A stretch of DNA of 64,000 nt from Opitutaceae bacterium EW11 (GCA_003054665.1 QAYY01000003.1:636486-700485), one strand, 5' to 3'; numbered from the stretch's first letter, positions 8,981 to 19,041 are shown. Notes: generated from the sequence alone by a model not told the origin. Program-made: numbers and translations.

Positions 8981-10308
8981 AGTCTCCCGGGATCGCACCA
9001 GCCGCCGCGCAGGAAGTTGGCTCGTCGCGCGCACGCGAGGGCTTTGCCGGTCGGAACGGCTACAAGTGGACGGTCGTCGGGATGCTCTGGTTCGTCTGCT
9101 TTTTCAACTACGCGGACCGGCAGTCGATCTTCTCGGTTTTTCCGAAGCTGAAGGAGGAGTTTGGCTTCGATCCGGTTCAACTCGGGCTGATTGGTTCGGC
9201 GTTCATGTGGGTTTACGCCTTTGGAGCGCCGTTGGCGGGTTTCATCGGCGACCGCGTCGCGCGCAAACACCTTATCCTCGGCGGCTGCGTTTTCTGGAGC
9301 GGAGTCACGGTCCTGACCGGCAGCTGCAGCAAACTCTGGCATTTCGTCACCGTCCGGGCTCTCGAGGGTTTTGGAGAGACGTTCTATTTCCCCGCCTCGA
9401 TGTCGTTGGTCAGCGACTACCATGGCCCGCGCACCCGCTCGAAGGCGTTCTCGCTCCATCAATCGAGCGTCTACGTCGGCACAATCGGAGGAAGCTGGCT
9501 CGGCGCCTGGTTCGCCGAGAACCACGGATGGAGGCTCGGATTCTACTTCTTCGGCGCCGCCGGAGTGGTGCTCGCGCTGCTGCTCTACCGGTTCCTGCGA
9601 GAGCCGGTCCGCGGAGCGGCGGAAGCGCCGGCCGGCGTGGAGGCGACCGCCGCCCAGCCGCCGCCGACGTGGGCTGAGGCAGCGGGCATTGTGTTCAGCA
9701 AACCCACCGCCTGGGTGCTGCTGACCGTGTTTGCCGGGGCGAACTTCGTGGCGACGATATTCCTCACCTGGACCCCGACGTTTCTCGTGGAGAAGTTCGG
9801 TTTCAAACTGACGTCGGCCGGCTTGTCGGGCTCGGTCTTCATCCACCTCGCGAGCGCGCTGAGCGTTCCGGTGGGAGGTATTCTCGCCGACGTATTGGCT
9901 CGCCGGCTCACAGGCGGACGGATGCTGGTTCAGGCGGTCGGTCTCCTGGTGGGCGCGGTCTTTGTCGGTTTGGTGGGACTGACCGCGCAGGTTCACACGC
10001 TAATGCTGGCGATGGTGGTTTTCGGCCTCTGCAAGGGCCTCTACGACGCGAATATTTTCGCATCGCTCTACGATGTGATTGAGCCTCGCGCCCGCGCGAC
10101 CGCCGCGGGGATCATGAACACCGTGGGGTGGGGCGGCGGTGCCCTCGGGCCTCTCGCAGTCGGCCTGGCGACGAAATACGGCCGGCATCCGACGGCGGTG
10201 GAAAACATGAGCGAGGCGATCGCATTTGGAGCGATCGTCTATCTGGTCGGCGCGGCACTCCTCTTTGTCGGCATTTTCGCCTTTGCCCGGAAAGACCGGG
10301 TTGCCTGA
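8977..10308 (+). CDS. MFS transporter, anion:cation symporter (ExuT/glucarate-like) family
   Basis: 443-residue inner-membrane transporter of the major facilitator superfamily with about 12 membrane segments. The first helix reads WTVVGMLWFVCFFNYADRQSIFSVFP (NYxDRxxxS is the hallmark of the ACS subfamily that moves hexuronates and other acidic sugars). The helix 2-3 loop GFIGDRVARKHLILGG is the conserved MFS motif GDRxGRR. The start is TTG at 8977, overlapping the preceding TGA by 3 bases; no better ATG fits. A sugar acid or small acidic oligosaccharide released by the co-transcribed hydrolases is the likely cargo; galacturonate or glucuronate would suit a pectic substrate. Inference only. 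Confidence 0.85.
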   Translation: MKSPGIAPAAAQEVGSSRAREGFAGRNGYKWTVVGMLWFVCFFNYADRQSIFSVFPKLKEEFGFDPVQLGLIGSAFMWVYAFGAPLAGFIGDRVARKHLILGGCVFWSGVTVLTGSCSKLWHFVTVRALEGFGETFYFPASMSLVSDYHGPRTRSKAFSLHQSSVYVGTIGGSWLGAWFAENHGWRLGFYFFGAAGVVLALLLYRFLREPVRGAAEAPAGVEATAAQPPPTWAEAAGIVFSKPTAWVLLTVFAGANFVATIFLTWTPTFLVEKFGFKLTSAGLSGSVFIHLASALSVPVGGILADVLARRLTGGRMLVQAVGLLVGAVFVGLVGLTAQVHTLMLAMVVFGLCKGLYDANIFASLYDVIEPRARATAAGIMNTVGWGGGALGPLAVGLATKYGRHPTAVENMSEAIAFGAIVYLVGAALLFVGIFAFARKDRVA

Positions 10309-10330
10309 CCGCCGTCCGTTTTTCCCACGT

Positions 10331-11392
10331 ATGCCACGTCTCCGATTCTCGTATTTGTCGGTCATCCTTCTCGCACCGCTTATGGCCCTGGCTGCATCGG
10401 CGCCTGCGGTGGTGGTTTCCGAATTCATCTACGAGAAGGCGCCGTATCCGCAGTGTCATGCGTCGACCATTGCCGAGACGAGTTCCGGGCAACTGGTGGC
10501 CGCGTGGTTCGGCGGCACACGCGAGCGCGCACCGGATGTCGGTATCTGGGTGTCGCGCCACGAAGGCGGCTCCTGGAGGGAGGCGGTGGAAGTCGCGACG
10601 GGCGCCCAACCCGACGGGAAAAGCCTGCCGACCTGGAATCCCGTGCTGTTCCAGGCGCCAGGCAAGGGGCCGTTGGTGCTGTTCTACAAAGTCGGTCCGT
10701 CCCCCTCGACCTGGTGGGGCATGGTGATGCAGTCCGCCGACGGCGGACGGACCTGGAGCAAACCGCGGCGGCTGCCGGAGGGGATCCTGGGCCCGATCAA
10801 GAACAAGCCGGTGGTGTTGGCGGACGGTTCGTGGCTTTCCCCCTCCAGCACGGAAGGCACGCCGACCGGATGGCGCGTCCATTTCGAGCGGACATGCGAC
10901 GGCGGCGAAACCTGGGAGCGCATCGGTCCGGTGGACAAGGGCGCCGACATCGACGCTATTCAGCCCAGCGTGCTTTTTCTCCCCGGCGGAAAGCTCGAGG
11001 CAGTCTGCCGCACGCGCCGGGGATTTCTGGCGTTCACGCAATCCGCCGATCAAGGGCGCACCTGGAGCCCGCTTGCGCCTCTCCCGTTGCCAAATCCGAA
11101 CTCCGGCACCGATGCCGTCAGCTTGGCCGACGGACGCCAACTGCTCGTCTACAATCATTCGGCCCCGCCTCCGGAGCGTCCTACGAAGGGAGTTCGCTAC
11201 CCGCTCGACGTGGCGCTTTCCGACGATGGCAAGGAGTGGCGACACGTCCTGATCCTCGAGTCCGAACCGATCGGAAACGGGTATGCCTACCCGGCGGTAA
11301 TCCAGACAGCTGACGGCAGGGTCCACATCACCTACACCTGGGACCGAAAGCGGATCAAACACGTGGTCCTCGATCCGGCCAAACTTCCGTAA
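10331..11392 (+). CDS. Sialidase-fold (BNR repeat) secreted protein
   Basis: 353 residues with signal peptide (LSVILLAPLMALAASAPA). Multiple Asp-box repeats are visible: SADGGRTWSKP, TCDGGETWERI, SADQGRTWSPL, and SDDGKEWRHV as a weak fourth, so the protein is a six-bladed sialidase-type propeller. The family is annotated as exo-alpha-sialidase, but in plant-glycan loci such proteins may act on other ulosonic acids (Kdo or Dha occur in rhamnogalacturonan II) or on unrelated sugars. An Arg typical of the sialidase triad could be in TRERAPDVGIWVSR. The start at 10331 is chosen because the longer frame from 10226 overlaps the transporter gene. It lies 22 bp downstream of the transporter and 19 bp upstream of GH78. 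Confidence 0.8.
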   Translation: MPRLRFSYLSVILLAPLMALAASAPAVVVSEFIYEKAPYPQCHASTIAETSSGQLVAAWFGGTRERAPDVGIWVSRHEGGSWREAVEVATGAQPDGKSLPTWNPVLFQAPGKGPLVLFYKVGPSPSTWWGMVMQSADGGRTWSKPRRLPEGILGPIKNKPVVLADGSWLSPSSTEGTPTGWRVHFERTCDGGETWERIGPVDKGADIDAIQPSVLFLPGGKLEAVCRTRRGFLAFTQSADQGRTWSPLAPLPLPNPNSGTDAVSLADGRQLLVYNHSAPPPERPTKGVRYPLDVALSDDGKEWRHVLILESEPIGNGYAYPAVIQTADGRVHITYTWDRKRIKHVVLDPAKLP

Positions 11393-11411
11393 CGAGAACT
11401 CCATTACGCCG

Positions 11412-14129
11412 ATGAATGCTCTCCGTCTGGCGAGTGTGTTCGTGTGGTTTGCGGGCGTCGCTGCCCTTGCTCTCGGGTCCGATCTGAAACCCGAGCGGTT
11501 GCGTTGCGAATATGGTTTCGACCCCCTGGGCATCGACTTGGCGCATCCTCGACTCTCCTGGGAACTGACGTCGAACGAGCGCGGGCAGCGCCAAACCGCG
11601 TGGCAGGTGCTCGTGGCCAGCTCTCCGGAAGTCCTCGCGCAGGATCGCGGCGACCTGTGGGACAGCGGGCGCGTCGAGTCGGGGGAGACGGCGCAGATCC
11701 CCTACGCCGGACAACCACTGCGCAGTTCTCAGCAGGTGTTTTGGAAGCTGCGCGCCTGGGATGTTCACGGGGAAACCACTCCCTGGACCCCTGCGGCCAC
11801 CTGGACGATGGGAGTGCTGAGCCCGGAAGATTGGAGGGCGGAATGGATCGTTGCACCGTGGACGAGCGAAGCGCTCCGGCTGCGGCAGGAATTCGACGTC
11901 GGCGCCGGTCTCAAGCGGGCTCTGCTCCACATCTCCGGACTCGGCCAATACGAGGTTGCTTTCAACGGCGCGAAGGCCGGCGACGATCTGCTCTCGCCGG
12001 GTTGGACGAACTACGATCGCACGACGCTATACGACACCCGCGACGCGACGGCTTTGGTGCGCGAAGGGCGCAACGCCATCGGCGTCGAACTGGGGAACGG
12101 CATGTACAACGTCGTTCGCCGAAACCGCTTCGCGAAGTTCACGGGATCGTTTGGCCCGCTCCGGGTGATCGCGCAGCTGGAGCTGGAGTATGCCGACGGA
12201 AAAACCGTGTTCGTGACCACCGACGAAACCTGGCGAGTCGCCCGGGGCCCGATCACCTACAACAGCATTTACGGCGGCGAGGATTTCGACGCGCGCCTCG
12301 ACGAGCGCGGCTGGACCAAGGCCGGTTTCGACGACCGCAGCTGGACTCGCGCGGTGAAGTGGGTTCGCCCGCCGCAGACGCTACGCGGTTATCACGCGGC
12401 GGCCGAGCCGCTCCGGGCAATCGAAACAATCAAACCCGTGGCGGCCACGCGGCTGAAATCGGGGGCGTTGCTCTACGATTTCGGGCAGAACGCGTCGTTC
12501 ATGCCTCGCCTCCGAGTAACCGGCCCCGCCGGAAGTACGGTCCGGCTCACCCCGGGAGAAGTCGCAAAGGAAGACGGCACCATCGAACGCGGAACGATGG
12601 GAGGCGCCCACCGCGGCAGCGCCTGGTGGCAATACACCAAAGGCACGGACGGAGAGGAAACCTGGTTTCCGAAGTTCTATTACGTGGGCTCGCGTTATCT
12701 CCAGGTGGACCTGCAGCCTGCCGCGCCCGGTGGCGCGATGCCGGAGATCGCCGAACTGGAGGACGTGGTCGTGCATTCGTCGGCCGAGCCGCTGGGCGAC
12801 TTCGCGACGTCCAATCCGCTCCTCAACCGCATCCGCGACCTGGTGCGCTGGGCCCAGCGGTCCAACATGGTGTCCATCCTCACCGATTGCCCGCACCGCG
12901 AGAAACTCGGCTGGATCGAGCAATACCACCTCAACGGCCCCTCGATTCGCTATGAATTCGACGTGGCGCGGATCTTCACGAAAGGCCTGCACGACATGGC
13001 CGAGGCGCAGACGGAAGACGGCCTGATTCCGAACATCGCTCCCGAATACACCCAGTTCAAAGGCGCCTTCCGCGGCGCAGCCGAGTGGGGCGCCGCTTTC
13101 ATTCTCGTCCCCTGGCAGCAGTATCAGTTCACCGGCGACACGGGTCTCCTCGCCGAACACTATCCGGCGATGAAGCGGTATTTCGCCTACCTCGAGAGCC
13201 GGGCGAAGAACGACATCCTGTCCGATGGTCTGGGCGACTGGTACGACTACCTGATGGAGAAAAACGGGCGCGCCGGACTGACGCCCCCGCCGATCACCGC
13301 GACGGCGTATTATTTCCGCGACGCGGAGATCCTTTCGAAAATCGCGACTATTCTCGGCAAGACGGACGACGCCCGCGATTACGAGCAGCGCGCGGCAAGG
13401 ATTCGCCACCGCTACAACCGGGAGTTCTTCCACCCGGAAACCGGCGGTTACGGGACCGAGTCCCAATGCTCCCTCGCGCTGCCTCTCGCGCTTGGCCTGG
13501 TGGAACCCGGGCGCCGTGAAGCGGCTCTCGAACTGCTGGTGAAGGACGTGGAGAAGCGCGGATACGCCACGGCGGGCGACATCGGCTTCCGATCGTTGCT
13601 CCGCGCCCTCGCCGACGGCGGCCGGTCCGACGTGATCTACCGCATGATCAACCAGGACGAAAAACCCGGCTACGGTTACCAGATCAAACACGGTGCGACG
13701 GCGCTGACCGAGTCGTGGAATGCGAGTCTCGGAGCGTCGCACAATCACTTCATGCTCGGTCAGGTGATCGAGTGGTTTTACCACGATCTCGCGGGCATCC
13801 AGCCGGATCCTGCCGGCCCGGGTTTCGCAAAGATCGTCATCGCGCCGCAACCGGTGGGAGATCTGGCTTGGGTGCAGGCGTCGTACCACTCTATCCGCGG
13901 GCCTATTTCGACCCGCTGGGAGCGGGACGGGAAAACGTTTGTCTTGGATGTATCCATTCCGGCCAACACGGGAGCGACCGTCGTCGTGCCGGCGGACGAG
14001 GGGACGCCGATCCTCGAAGGCGGCCTGCCGGCCGAAAAACGACCGGGCGTGATCCTCGTGGCGCGGCAATCGGGCCGGGCCACGTTCCGCATCGGCTCGG
14101 GCACCTATCGGTTTCAGTCAACAAAGTGA
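11412..14129 (+). CDS. GH78 alpha-L-rhamnosidase, secreted (DCPHREKLGW type)
   Basis: 905 residues with signal peptide (VFVWFAGVAALALGSD). Domain order follows GH78: N-terminal Fn3-like LRCEYGFDPLGIDLAHPRLSWEL, beta-sandwich D domain (YEVAFNGAKAGDDLLSPGWTNYDRT), N domain (GAGGDxxDARL-like, YGGEDFDARLDERGW), the (alpha/alpha)6 barrel, and a small C-terminal beta domain. The catalytic region TDCPHREKLGWIEQYHLNGPS contains the conserved Asp (about 492) and Glu (about 497); WGAAFILVPWQQYQFTGD supplies the aromatic subsite. The HREKLGWxEQ variant is shared with the minus-strand GH78 at 32147-35446 and differs from the canonical QRDERLGWMGD form at 26109. It removes terminal L-rhamnose from pectic or related glycans, probably in the periplasm. 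Confidence 0.92.
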   Translation: MNALRLASVFVWFAGVAALALGSDLKPERLRCEYGFDPLGIDLAHPRLSWELTSNERGQRQTAWQVLVASSPEVLAQDRGDLWDSGRVESGETAQIPYAGQPLRSSQQVFWKLRAWDVHGETTPWTPAATWTMGVLSPEDWRAEWIVAPWTSEALRLRQEFDVGAGLKRALLHISGLGQYEVAFNGAKAGDDLLSPGWTNYDRTTLYDTRDATALVREGRNAIGVELGNGMYNVVRRNRFAKFTGSFGPLRVIAQLELEYADGKTVFVTTDETWRVARGPITYNSIYGGEDFDARLDERGWTKAGFDDRSWTRAVKWVRPPQTLRGYHAAAEPLRAIETIKPVAATRLKSGALLYDFGQNASFMPRLRVTGPAGSTVRLTPGEVAKEDGTIERGTMGGAHRGSAWWQYTKGTDGEETWFPKFYYVGSRYLQVDLQPAAPGGAMPEIAELEDVVVHSSAEPLGDFATSNPLLNRIRDLVRWAQRSNMVSILTDCPHREKLGWIEQYHLNGPSIRYEFDVARIFTKGLHDMAEAQTEDGLIPNIAPEYTQFKGAFRGAAEWGAAFILVPWQQYQFTGDTGLLAEHYPAMKRYFAYLESRAKNDILSDGLGDWYDYLMEKNGRAGLTPPPITATAYYFRDAEILSKIATILGKTDDARDYEQRAARIRHRYNREFFHPETGGYGTESQCSLALPLALGLVEPGRREAALELLVKDVEKRGYATAGDIGFRSLLRALADGGRSDVIYRMINQDEKPGYGYQIKHGATALTESWNASLGASHNHFMLGQVIEWFYHDLAGIQPDPAGPGFAKIVIAPQPVGDLAWVQASYHSIRGPISTRWERDGKTFVLDVSIPANTGATVVVPADEGTPILEGGLPAEKRPGVILVARQSGRATFRIGSGTYRFQSTK

Positions 14130-14179
14130 CCAGCGGCGCCCTTTCTTCGTCACGGCAACCCGGATTCCTTTTCTTCACT

Positions 14180-16516
14180 ATGCACCTCCTCCGTCGAATC
14201 GTGGCCGGTCTCTCTGCGTGGATCGTTTTGTCGGGAGGCGCCCGGGCGGCGGAGGGGCAGCAGACACATTCGTCCCTGCAACTCTGGTACCGAGCGCCTT
14301 CCTCGGTTTGGACGGAGGCGCTTCCGGTCGGAAACGGACGTTTGGGCGCGATGGTTTTCGGTGGAGTTGCCGAAGAGCGTCTGCAGCTCAACGAGGACAC
14401 TCTCTGGTCCGGCGCTCCCCACGAGTATCAACACCCGGGGGCCGTCGAGGTGCTGCCGAAGCTGCGCGAACTGCTCTTCGAGGGAAAACAGAAGGAGGCG
14501 GAGAAACTTGCGATGGAGCGCTTCATGAGCGTGCCGCTTCACCAGGAGTCCTATCAGCCGATGGCGGATCTGCGGCTGCTGTTCGCCGGGCACGACTCGC
14601 CTGTCGAGTATGAGCGATCGCTCGATCTTTCAGACGCGACCGCGAAGGTCCGCTACCGGGTGGCCGGCACATGGTACGTGAGGAAAACGTACGCGAGTTT
14701 TCCCGACCAGGTCCTGGTGGAGCAGCTGTCCGCAAACGGCCCCGGAAAGCTCTCGTTTCGTATCCGGCTCGGCACTCCGCAGTCGCTGACAAGTCTGCAG
14801 GTGCTGGAAGGTCGGGGCTTGCTGCTCACCGGCAACGTGAAGTCCGGTGGCCTGCGTTTTGCGACGCGGGTCGATGTGCGTCTGACCGGCGGACGTCTCA
14901 CCGCAAGAGACGGCGAACTGATTGTCGACGGCGCCGATTCCGCGACGCTCCTGGTTGCCGGCGCGACGGCGTTCGTGAGCTTCCAGAATGTCGCCGCCGA
15001 TCCGGTTGAGCGGGTCGCCGCGGCGCTCGACCGGGTGAAGGACAAATCGACGGAGGCGATCCATGCCGCCCACGAAGCGGATTACCGGGCGCTGTTCGAT
15101 CGCGTGAGCATCGATCTCGGGCCGTCGTCCGAACTCGAGAAGCCGACCGACGAACGTCTCGCGGCGAACGACAAGACGCGCGATCCGGCGCTCGCGGCGC
15201 TGCTGTTCCAGTACGGACGTTATCTGCTGATTTCCTCGAGCCGCCCGGGCGACCAGCCGGCGAACCTGCAGGGAATCTGGAACGAAAAGACGAATCCTCC
15301 CTGGGGGAGCAAATACACGACGAACATCAACCTGGAGATGAACTATTGGCCGGCGGAGGTGGCGAACCTCTCCGAGTGCGCCGAGCCGCTGTTCGCGCTG
15401 CTCGACGACCTCGTGCTCAGCGGAAGGAAGACGGCGCAGGCGCACTACGGAGCGCGCGGCTGGGTGTTGCACCACAACACGGATCTTTGGCGCGGCACGG
15501 CTCCGATCAACGCGTCGAATCACGGCATCTGGCCCACCGGCGGGGCCTGGCTTTGCACGCACCTCTGGGAGCACTACCAGTTCACCGGCGACCGCGAGTT
15601 TCTGAAGAACCGCGCGTATCCGATCATGAAAGACGCGGCGTTGTTCTTCGTCGACACGCTGGTCGACGATCCCAAGACGCACTTCCTGATCAGCGGTCCC
15701 TCGAACTCGCCCGAGAACGGAGGGCTCGTGATGGGCCCGACGATGGACCGCCAAATCATCCGGAGCCTCTTCGCGGAGACGGCGGCCGCCGCGCGTCTGC
15801 TCGGCGTCGACGAGGACTTCGCGGCTCAGCTGGACGGATTGCGGGCCCGCATCGCGCCGAACCAGATCGGCCGGCTCGGTCAGCTGCAGGAGTGGATGGA
15901 AGACAAGGACGATCCGAACAGCCGGCATCGCCATGTTTCGCATCTTTGGGGCGTGTATCCAGGGACCGACATTACTTGGCAGACGCCGGAGTTGATGAAG
16001 GCTGCTCGCCAGTCGCTGATCTTCCGCGGCGACGGCGGCACGGGGTGGTCCCTCGGCTGGAAAATCTCACTTTGGGCCCGCTTTCTGGACGGCGAGCACG
16101 CCTTCCGGATCCTGTCGAACCAGCTGCGCCTCGTTCACGAGAAGCCCGTCCATGGAACGCCGGAGGGCGGGGGAGGAACGTATCCGAATCTCTTCGACGC
16201 GCATCCTCCGTTTCAGATCGACGGCAACTTCGCGGCGACTGCCGGAATCTGTGAGATGCTCCTTCAAAGCCAGCAGAAAGAAATCGTGCTTCTGCCGGCG
16301 CTGCCGTCCGTGTGGCCGACCGGCCGGATCACCGGCATCCGAGCCCGAGGCGGTTTCGAACTGGATTTATCCTGGAAAGACGGGCGATTGAGCCAGGTCG
16401 CCGTTCGCTCGCAACACGGAGGCAAAGCCGTGCTTCGCTCCGACGAAAAACGCACCGAAGTGACGGTGCCCGCCGGAGGAAACGTCGAGCTGACCGGCGA
16501 ACTCGTCCCACGCTAG
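14180..16516 (+). CDS. GH95 alpha-L-fucosidase / alpha-L-galactosidase, secreted
   Basis: 778 residues with signal peptide (IVAGLSAWIVLSGGARAAE). N-terminal beta domain LWYRAPSSVWTEALPVGNGRLGAMVFGGVAEERLQLNEDTLWSG is the GH95 signature. In the helical barrel, TNINLEMNYWPAE carries the two catalytic-site Asn (about N382 and N384), and HPPFQIDGNF carries the catalytic Asp (about D681), matching the Asn/Asn/Asp set of bifidobacterial AfcA. GH95 enzymes invert alpha-1,2-L-fucosyl or alpha-L-galactosyl linkages; the latter occurs in rhamnogalacturonan II side chain A. The gene ends the first operon, 50 bp after GH78; the convergent AraC-family gene ends 57 bp downstream. Confidence 0.9.
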   Translation: MHLLRRIVAGLSAWIVLSGGARAAEGQQTHSSLQLWYRAPSSVWTEALPVGNGRLGAMVFGGVAEERLQLNEDTLWSGAPHEYQHPGAVEVLPKLRELLFEGKQKEAEKLAMERFMSVPLHQESYQPMADLRLLFAGHDSPVEYERSLDLSDATAKVRYRVAGTWYVRKTYASFPDQVLVEQLSANGPGKLSFRIRLGTPQSLTSLQVLEGRGLLLTGNVKSGGLRFATRVDVRLTGGRLTARDGELIVDGADSATLLVAGATAFVSFQNVAADPVERVAAALDRVKDKSTEAIHAAHEADYRALFDRVSIDLGPSSELEKPTDERLAANDKTRDPALAALLFQYGRYLLISSSRPGDQPANLQGIWNEKTNPPWGSKYTTNINLEMNYWPAEVANLSECAEPLFALLDDLVLSGRKTAQAHYGARGWVLHHNTDLWRGTAPINASNHGIWPTGGAWLCTHLWEHYQFTGDREFLKNRAYPIMKDAALFFVDTLVDDPKTHFLISGPSNSPENGGLVMGPTMDRQIIRSLFAETAAAARLLGVDEDFAAQLDGLRARIAPNQIGRLGQLQEWMEDKDDPNSRHRHVSHLWGVYPGTDITWQTPELMKAARQSLIFRGDGGTGWSLGWKISLWARFLDGEHAFRILSNQLRLVHEKPVHGTPEGGGGTYPNLFDAHPPFQIDGNFAATAGICEMLLQSQQKEIVLLPALPSVWPTGRITGIRARGGFELDLSWKDGRLSQVAVRSQHGGKAVLRSDEKRTEVTVPAGGNVELTGELVPR

Positions 16517-16573
16517 ACTTCGCAGGGACGCGCCGGCGCAACCGCGAACGTGCGATGCGCGGGTCCTGCGCTC

Positions 16574-17452
16574 CTACGGCGCTTTTTCGTGTTGGACGCG
16601 GTACTCGCGAGGAGAACAGCCGCAGGCGCGGCGAAACGCTTCGTTGAAGCGGCTGATCGAGTTGAACCCCGAGCTGAAGGCGATCTCGACGATCTTCTCG
16701 TCGGTCGTGACGAGCATGCGCTGGGCGTGCGAGACGCGGTGGTGCGTGAGGTAGTCGATCAAGGTCGTGCCGAACGCCTTCTTGAAAAGGTTCATCGCGT
16801 AGTTCGGGTGCAGTCCGACCTTGTCGCTGATCTCCGCGACCGTCAGCGGCTCGAGGTACCGCTGGGCGACAAGGCAGGCCATCTGCTCGCTCTTGTTGAG
16901 TCCGCCGTCCTGCAACGCGGTGCGGAGCCGCTGCTTTTTCGCCGCGGCCTGCGTCGCGGGCACGGTCGCCGCGAGCCGGCGCAACCGCGCGTGCATCTCG
17001 AGCATGATGATCTCTCGCTTCTCTTTTGAGCCGTCCTGCAGGTCCCGCTCCCACTGTGCGAGCAGGGTGGAGTCGAAGTTCATGCGCCGCGAATCGGGTT
17101 CGCTGACCACCTCGCCGCGCATGAGAGTCTGGACCAGCGGTTCGGGCAACCGGCACTGGAGAAACCAGGCAAGCGGGATGGTGGCGACGAAGTACTCCGT
17201 CTCGTCCCCGTAATCGATGATCTGGTGCGGAATCGCGGCCCAGAACGCGCTCAGGTGTCCCGCCTCGATGCGCACTTTTCTGCCGCCGAGGAGGTAGGTG
17301 ACCCATCCTGTTTCGAGGAGATTGAGCTCGATCTCGGTGTGATGATCAGGGCGCCGCATCGGCGACGGCGTCCAGCGGACACACGTCAAACCGTAGGGCA
17401 TGAAGTCGGGGCGGTTGGGGTCGAACTGCACCATAATGTTAGGATACCGCAA
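16574..17452 (-). CDS. AraC-family transcriptional regulator
   Basis: 292 residues: N-terminal cupin-like effector domain (~20-110: HHTEIELNLLETGWVTYLLGGRKVRIEAGHLSAFWAAIPHQI, typical of MelR/AraC sugar sensors) and a C-terminal double helix-turn-helix (~185-285: EPLTVAEISDKVGLHPNYAMNLFKKAFGTTLIDYLTHHRVSHAQRML, then VEIAFSSGFNSISRFNEAFRRACGCSPREYR). The internal Met at residue 7 (17434) is an alternative start. It is transcribed divergently from the isomerase operon across a 162-bp spacer, so it most likely controls that operon and perhaps the flanking hydrolase operon in response to a sugar. Confidence 0.9.
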   Translation of the reverse strand: MRYPNIMVQFDPNRPDFMPYGLTCVRWTPSPMRRPDHHTEIELNLLETGWVTYLLGGRKVRIEAGHLSAFWAAIPHQIIDYGDETEYFVATIPLAWFLQCRLPEPLVQTLMRGEVVSEPDSRRMNFDSTLLAQWERDLQDGSKEKREIIMLEMHARLRRLAATVPATQAAAKKQRLRTALQDGGLNKSEQMACLVAQRYLEPLTVAEISDKVGLHPNYAMNLFKKAFGTTLIDYLTHHRVSHAQRMLVTTDEKIVEIAFSSGFNSISRFNEAFRRACGCSPREYRVQHEKAP

Positions 17453-17614
17453 GAAACAGCGGGGATGGCGGAAGAGTCAGGGCGGAAAGTAGGCTAAGCT
17501 GACGTCTCAGGTCAATTGGACTCCCTCGTTTCCCCGAAGGTTGCGCGGAGCCCGCACGCGGATGCGGCTGCGACACGCTCCCGGGCGCGAGATAACCCCA
17601 CCGCTTTTCCCCAA
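17453..17614. promoter_or_regulatory. Divergent regulatory spacer between AraC-type regulator and isomerase operon
   Basis: The only substantial non-coding gap of the operon lies here, between divergent starts at 17452 (or 17434) and 17615. It must hold promoters for both directions and the AraC-family operator by position. I cannot assign -35/-10 boxes or paired operator repeats with confidence. Confidence 0.45.
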
Positions 17615-19039
17615 ATGAAAGTCCCGCCTCCCTCCCTTGGAGTCATCATCGGCAATCGCGATTTCTTCCCGGACAAGCTGGTCGCCGAAGCCCGCGAAGA
17701 CGTGCTGAGACTCGCAAAGCAGGCCGGCTTCGAGCCGGTGATGCTCTCGCCGGAGGAGACGAAACTCGGCGGCGTGGAAACGCACGACGATGCGCGCAAG
17801 TGCGCTGAGGTCTTTCGCCGGAACCGCGACCGGATCACGGGCGTGCTGGTCGTGCTGCCGAACTTCGGCGACGAGAAGGCCGTGGCCGACACGCTGAAGC
17901 TGTCGAATCTCCAGGTGCCGATCCTCGTTCAGGCGTATCCGGACGAATTGGGCAGGCTCGACGTCGTGAACCGCCGCGACGCGTTTTGCGGCAAGATTTC
18001 CGTCTGCAACAATCTCCGCCAGGCCGGGATTCCGTTTTCTCTGACAAGAAAGCACGTCGCCCCCCTGCTTGATCCGCTCTTCCGCGCCGACCTGGACCGC
18101 TTCCTCGCGGTTTGCCGAGTGGTCCGGGGGCTTCGCCAACTCCGGATCGGCGCGGTGGGGGCCCGTCCCGGCGCCTTCAATACCGTCCGCTACAGCGAAA
18201 AGATTCTCGAGCGGCACGGCATCAGCGTCACGACGATCGACCTTTCCGAGATCCTGGGGGCGGCGAAGAAGCTGGAAGCGTCGCACGCGCGGGTGGCGTC
18301 GAAGATCGACGAGATCCGCTCGTACGCGAACACCGCGCAAGTGCCGCAGGATCGCCTGGTCCAGATGGCGCGGCTCGGCGTTGTGCTCGACGATTTTGTC
18401 GCCGCGCAGCATCTCGATGCGACGGCGATCCAGTGCTGGACGTCGCTGCAGCTGAACCACGGCTGCAACGTCTGCACGAGCATGAGCATGATGAGCGAGA
18501 ACTTCCTGCCCAGCGCGTGCGAGGTCGACGTCACCGGCGTGCTCACGATGTACGCGATGCAGCTGGCGTCGAATTCGCCCAGTGCGTTGGTCGACTGGAA
18601 CAACAATTACGGCGTGGACGAGGACAAATGCGTGCTTTTCCACTGTGGAAATTGGGCGAAATCATTTCTTCCCGACGCCAAGGTATCCAACGCGCCGATT
18701 CTCGGAGCGACGCTGGGCGTGGAAAACACCTATGGCGCGCTGGACGGTCGCACGCCAGCCGGGCCGTTGACGTACGGGCGTCTGACGACCGACGATTCGC
18801 GCGGTGTGATCCGGGCGTACTTCGGGGAGGGCATGCTGACCAACGATGAGTTGCGCACCTTCGGAAACCGGGCCGTCGCCCAGGTGCCGCGCCTTCGGCA
18901 GTTGATGCAGTACGTCTGCCGCGAAGGCTTCGAGCACCACGTGGTGATGAACGTCTCGCGCACGGCCTCCGTGCTCGTCGAGGCCGGCGAGCGGTATCTC
19001 GGCTGGGAAGTTTACCACCACGGGTCGACCGAGGATTGA
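17615..19039 (+). CDS. L-fucose/L-arabinose isomerase-like sugar isomerase
   Basis: 474 residues, cytoplasmic. The C-terminal half shows the FucI/AraA superfamily active site: CTSMSMMSENFLPSACEVDVTG (Glu of CEVD, metal ligand), SALVDWNNNYG (Asp of LVDWN, metal ligand) and CVLFHCGNW (His ligand). It is shorter than classical FucI (~590 residues) and is one of the generic L-fucose isomerase-like proteins. The start at 17615 removes a low-complexity Arg/Ala-rich extension and begins MKVPPPSLGVIIGNRDFFP. The reaction is presumably aldose to ketose conversion. In operon with split transketolase and FGGY kinase it would supply the ketose. D-apiose, D-arabinose or a deoxysugar are candidate substrates. 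It overlaps or abuts the next gene. Confidence 0.82.
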   Translation: MKVPPPSLGVIIGNRDFFPDKLVAEAREDVLRLAKQAGFEPVMLSPEETKLGGVETHDDARKCAEVFRRNRDRITGVLVVLPNFGDEKAVADTLKLSNLQVPILVQAYPDELGRLDVVNRRDAFCGKISVCNNLRQAGIPFSLTRKHVAPLLDPLFRADLDRFLAVCRVVRGLRQLRIGAVGARPGAFNTVRYSEKILERHGISVTTIDLSEILGAAKKLEASHARVASKIDEIRSYANTAQVPQDRLVQMARLGVVLDDFVAAQHLDATAIQCWTSLQLNHGCNVCTSMSMMSENFLPSACEVDVTGVLTMYAMQLASNSPSALVDWNNNYGVDEDKCVLFHCGNWAKSFLPDAKVSNAPILGATLGVENTYGALDGRTPAGPLTYGRLTTDDSRGVIRAYFGEGMLTNDELRTFGNRAVAQVPRLRQLMQYVCREGFEHHVVMNVSRTASVLVEAGERYLGWEVYHHGSTED

Positions 19040-19041
19040 GC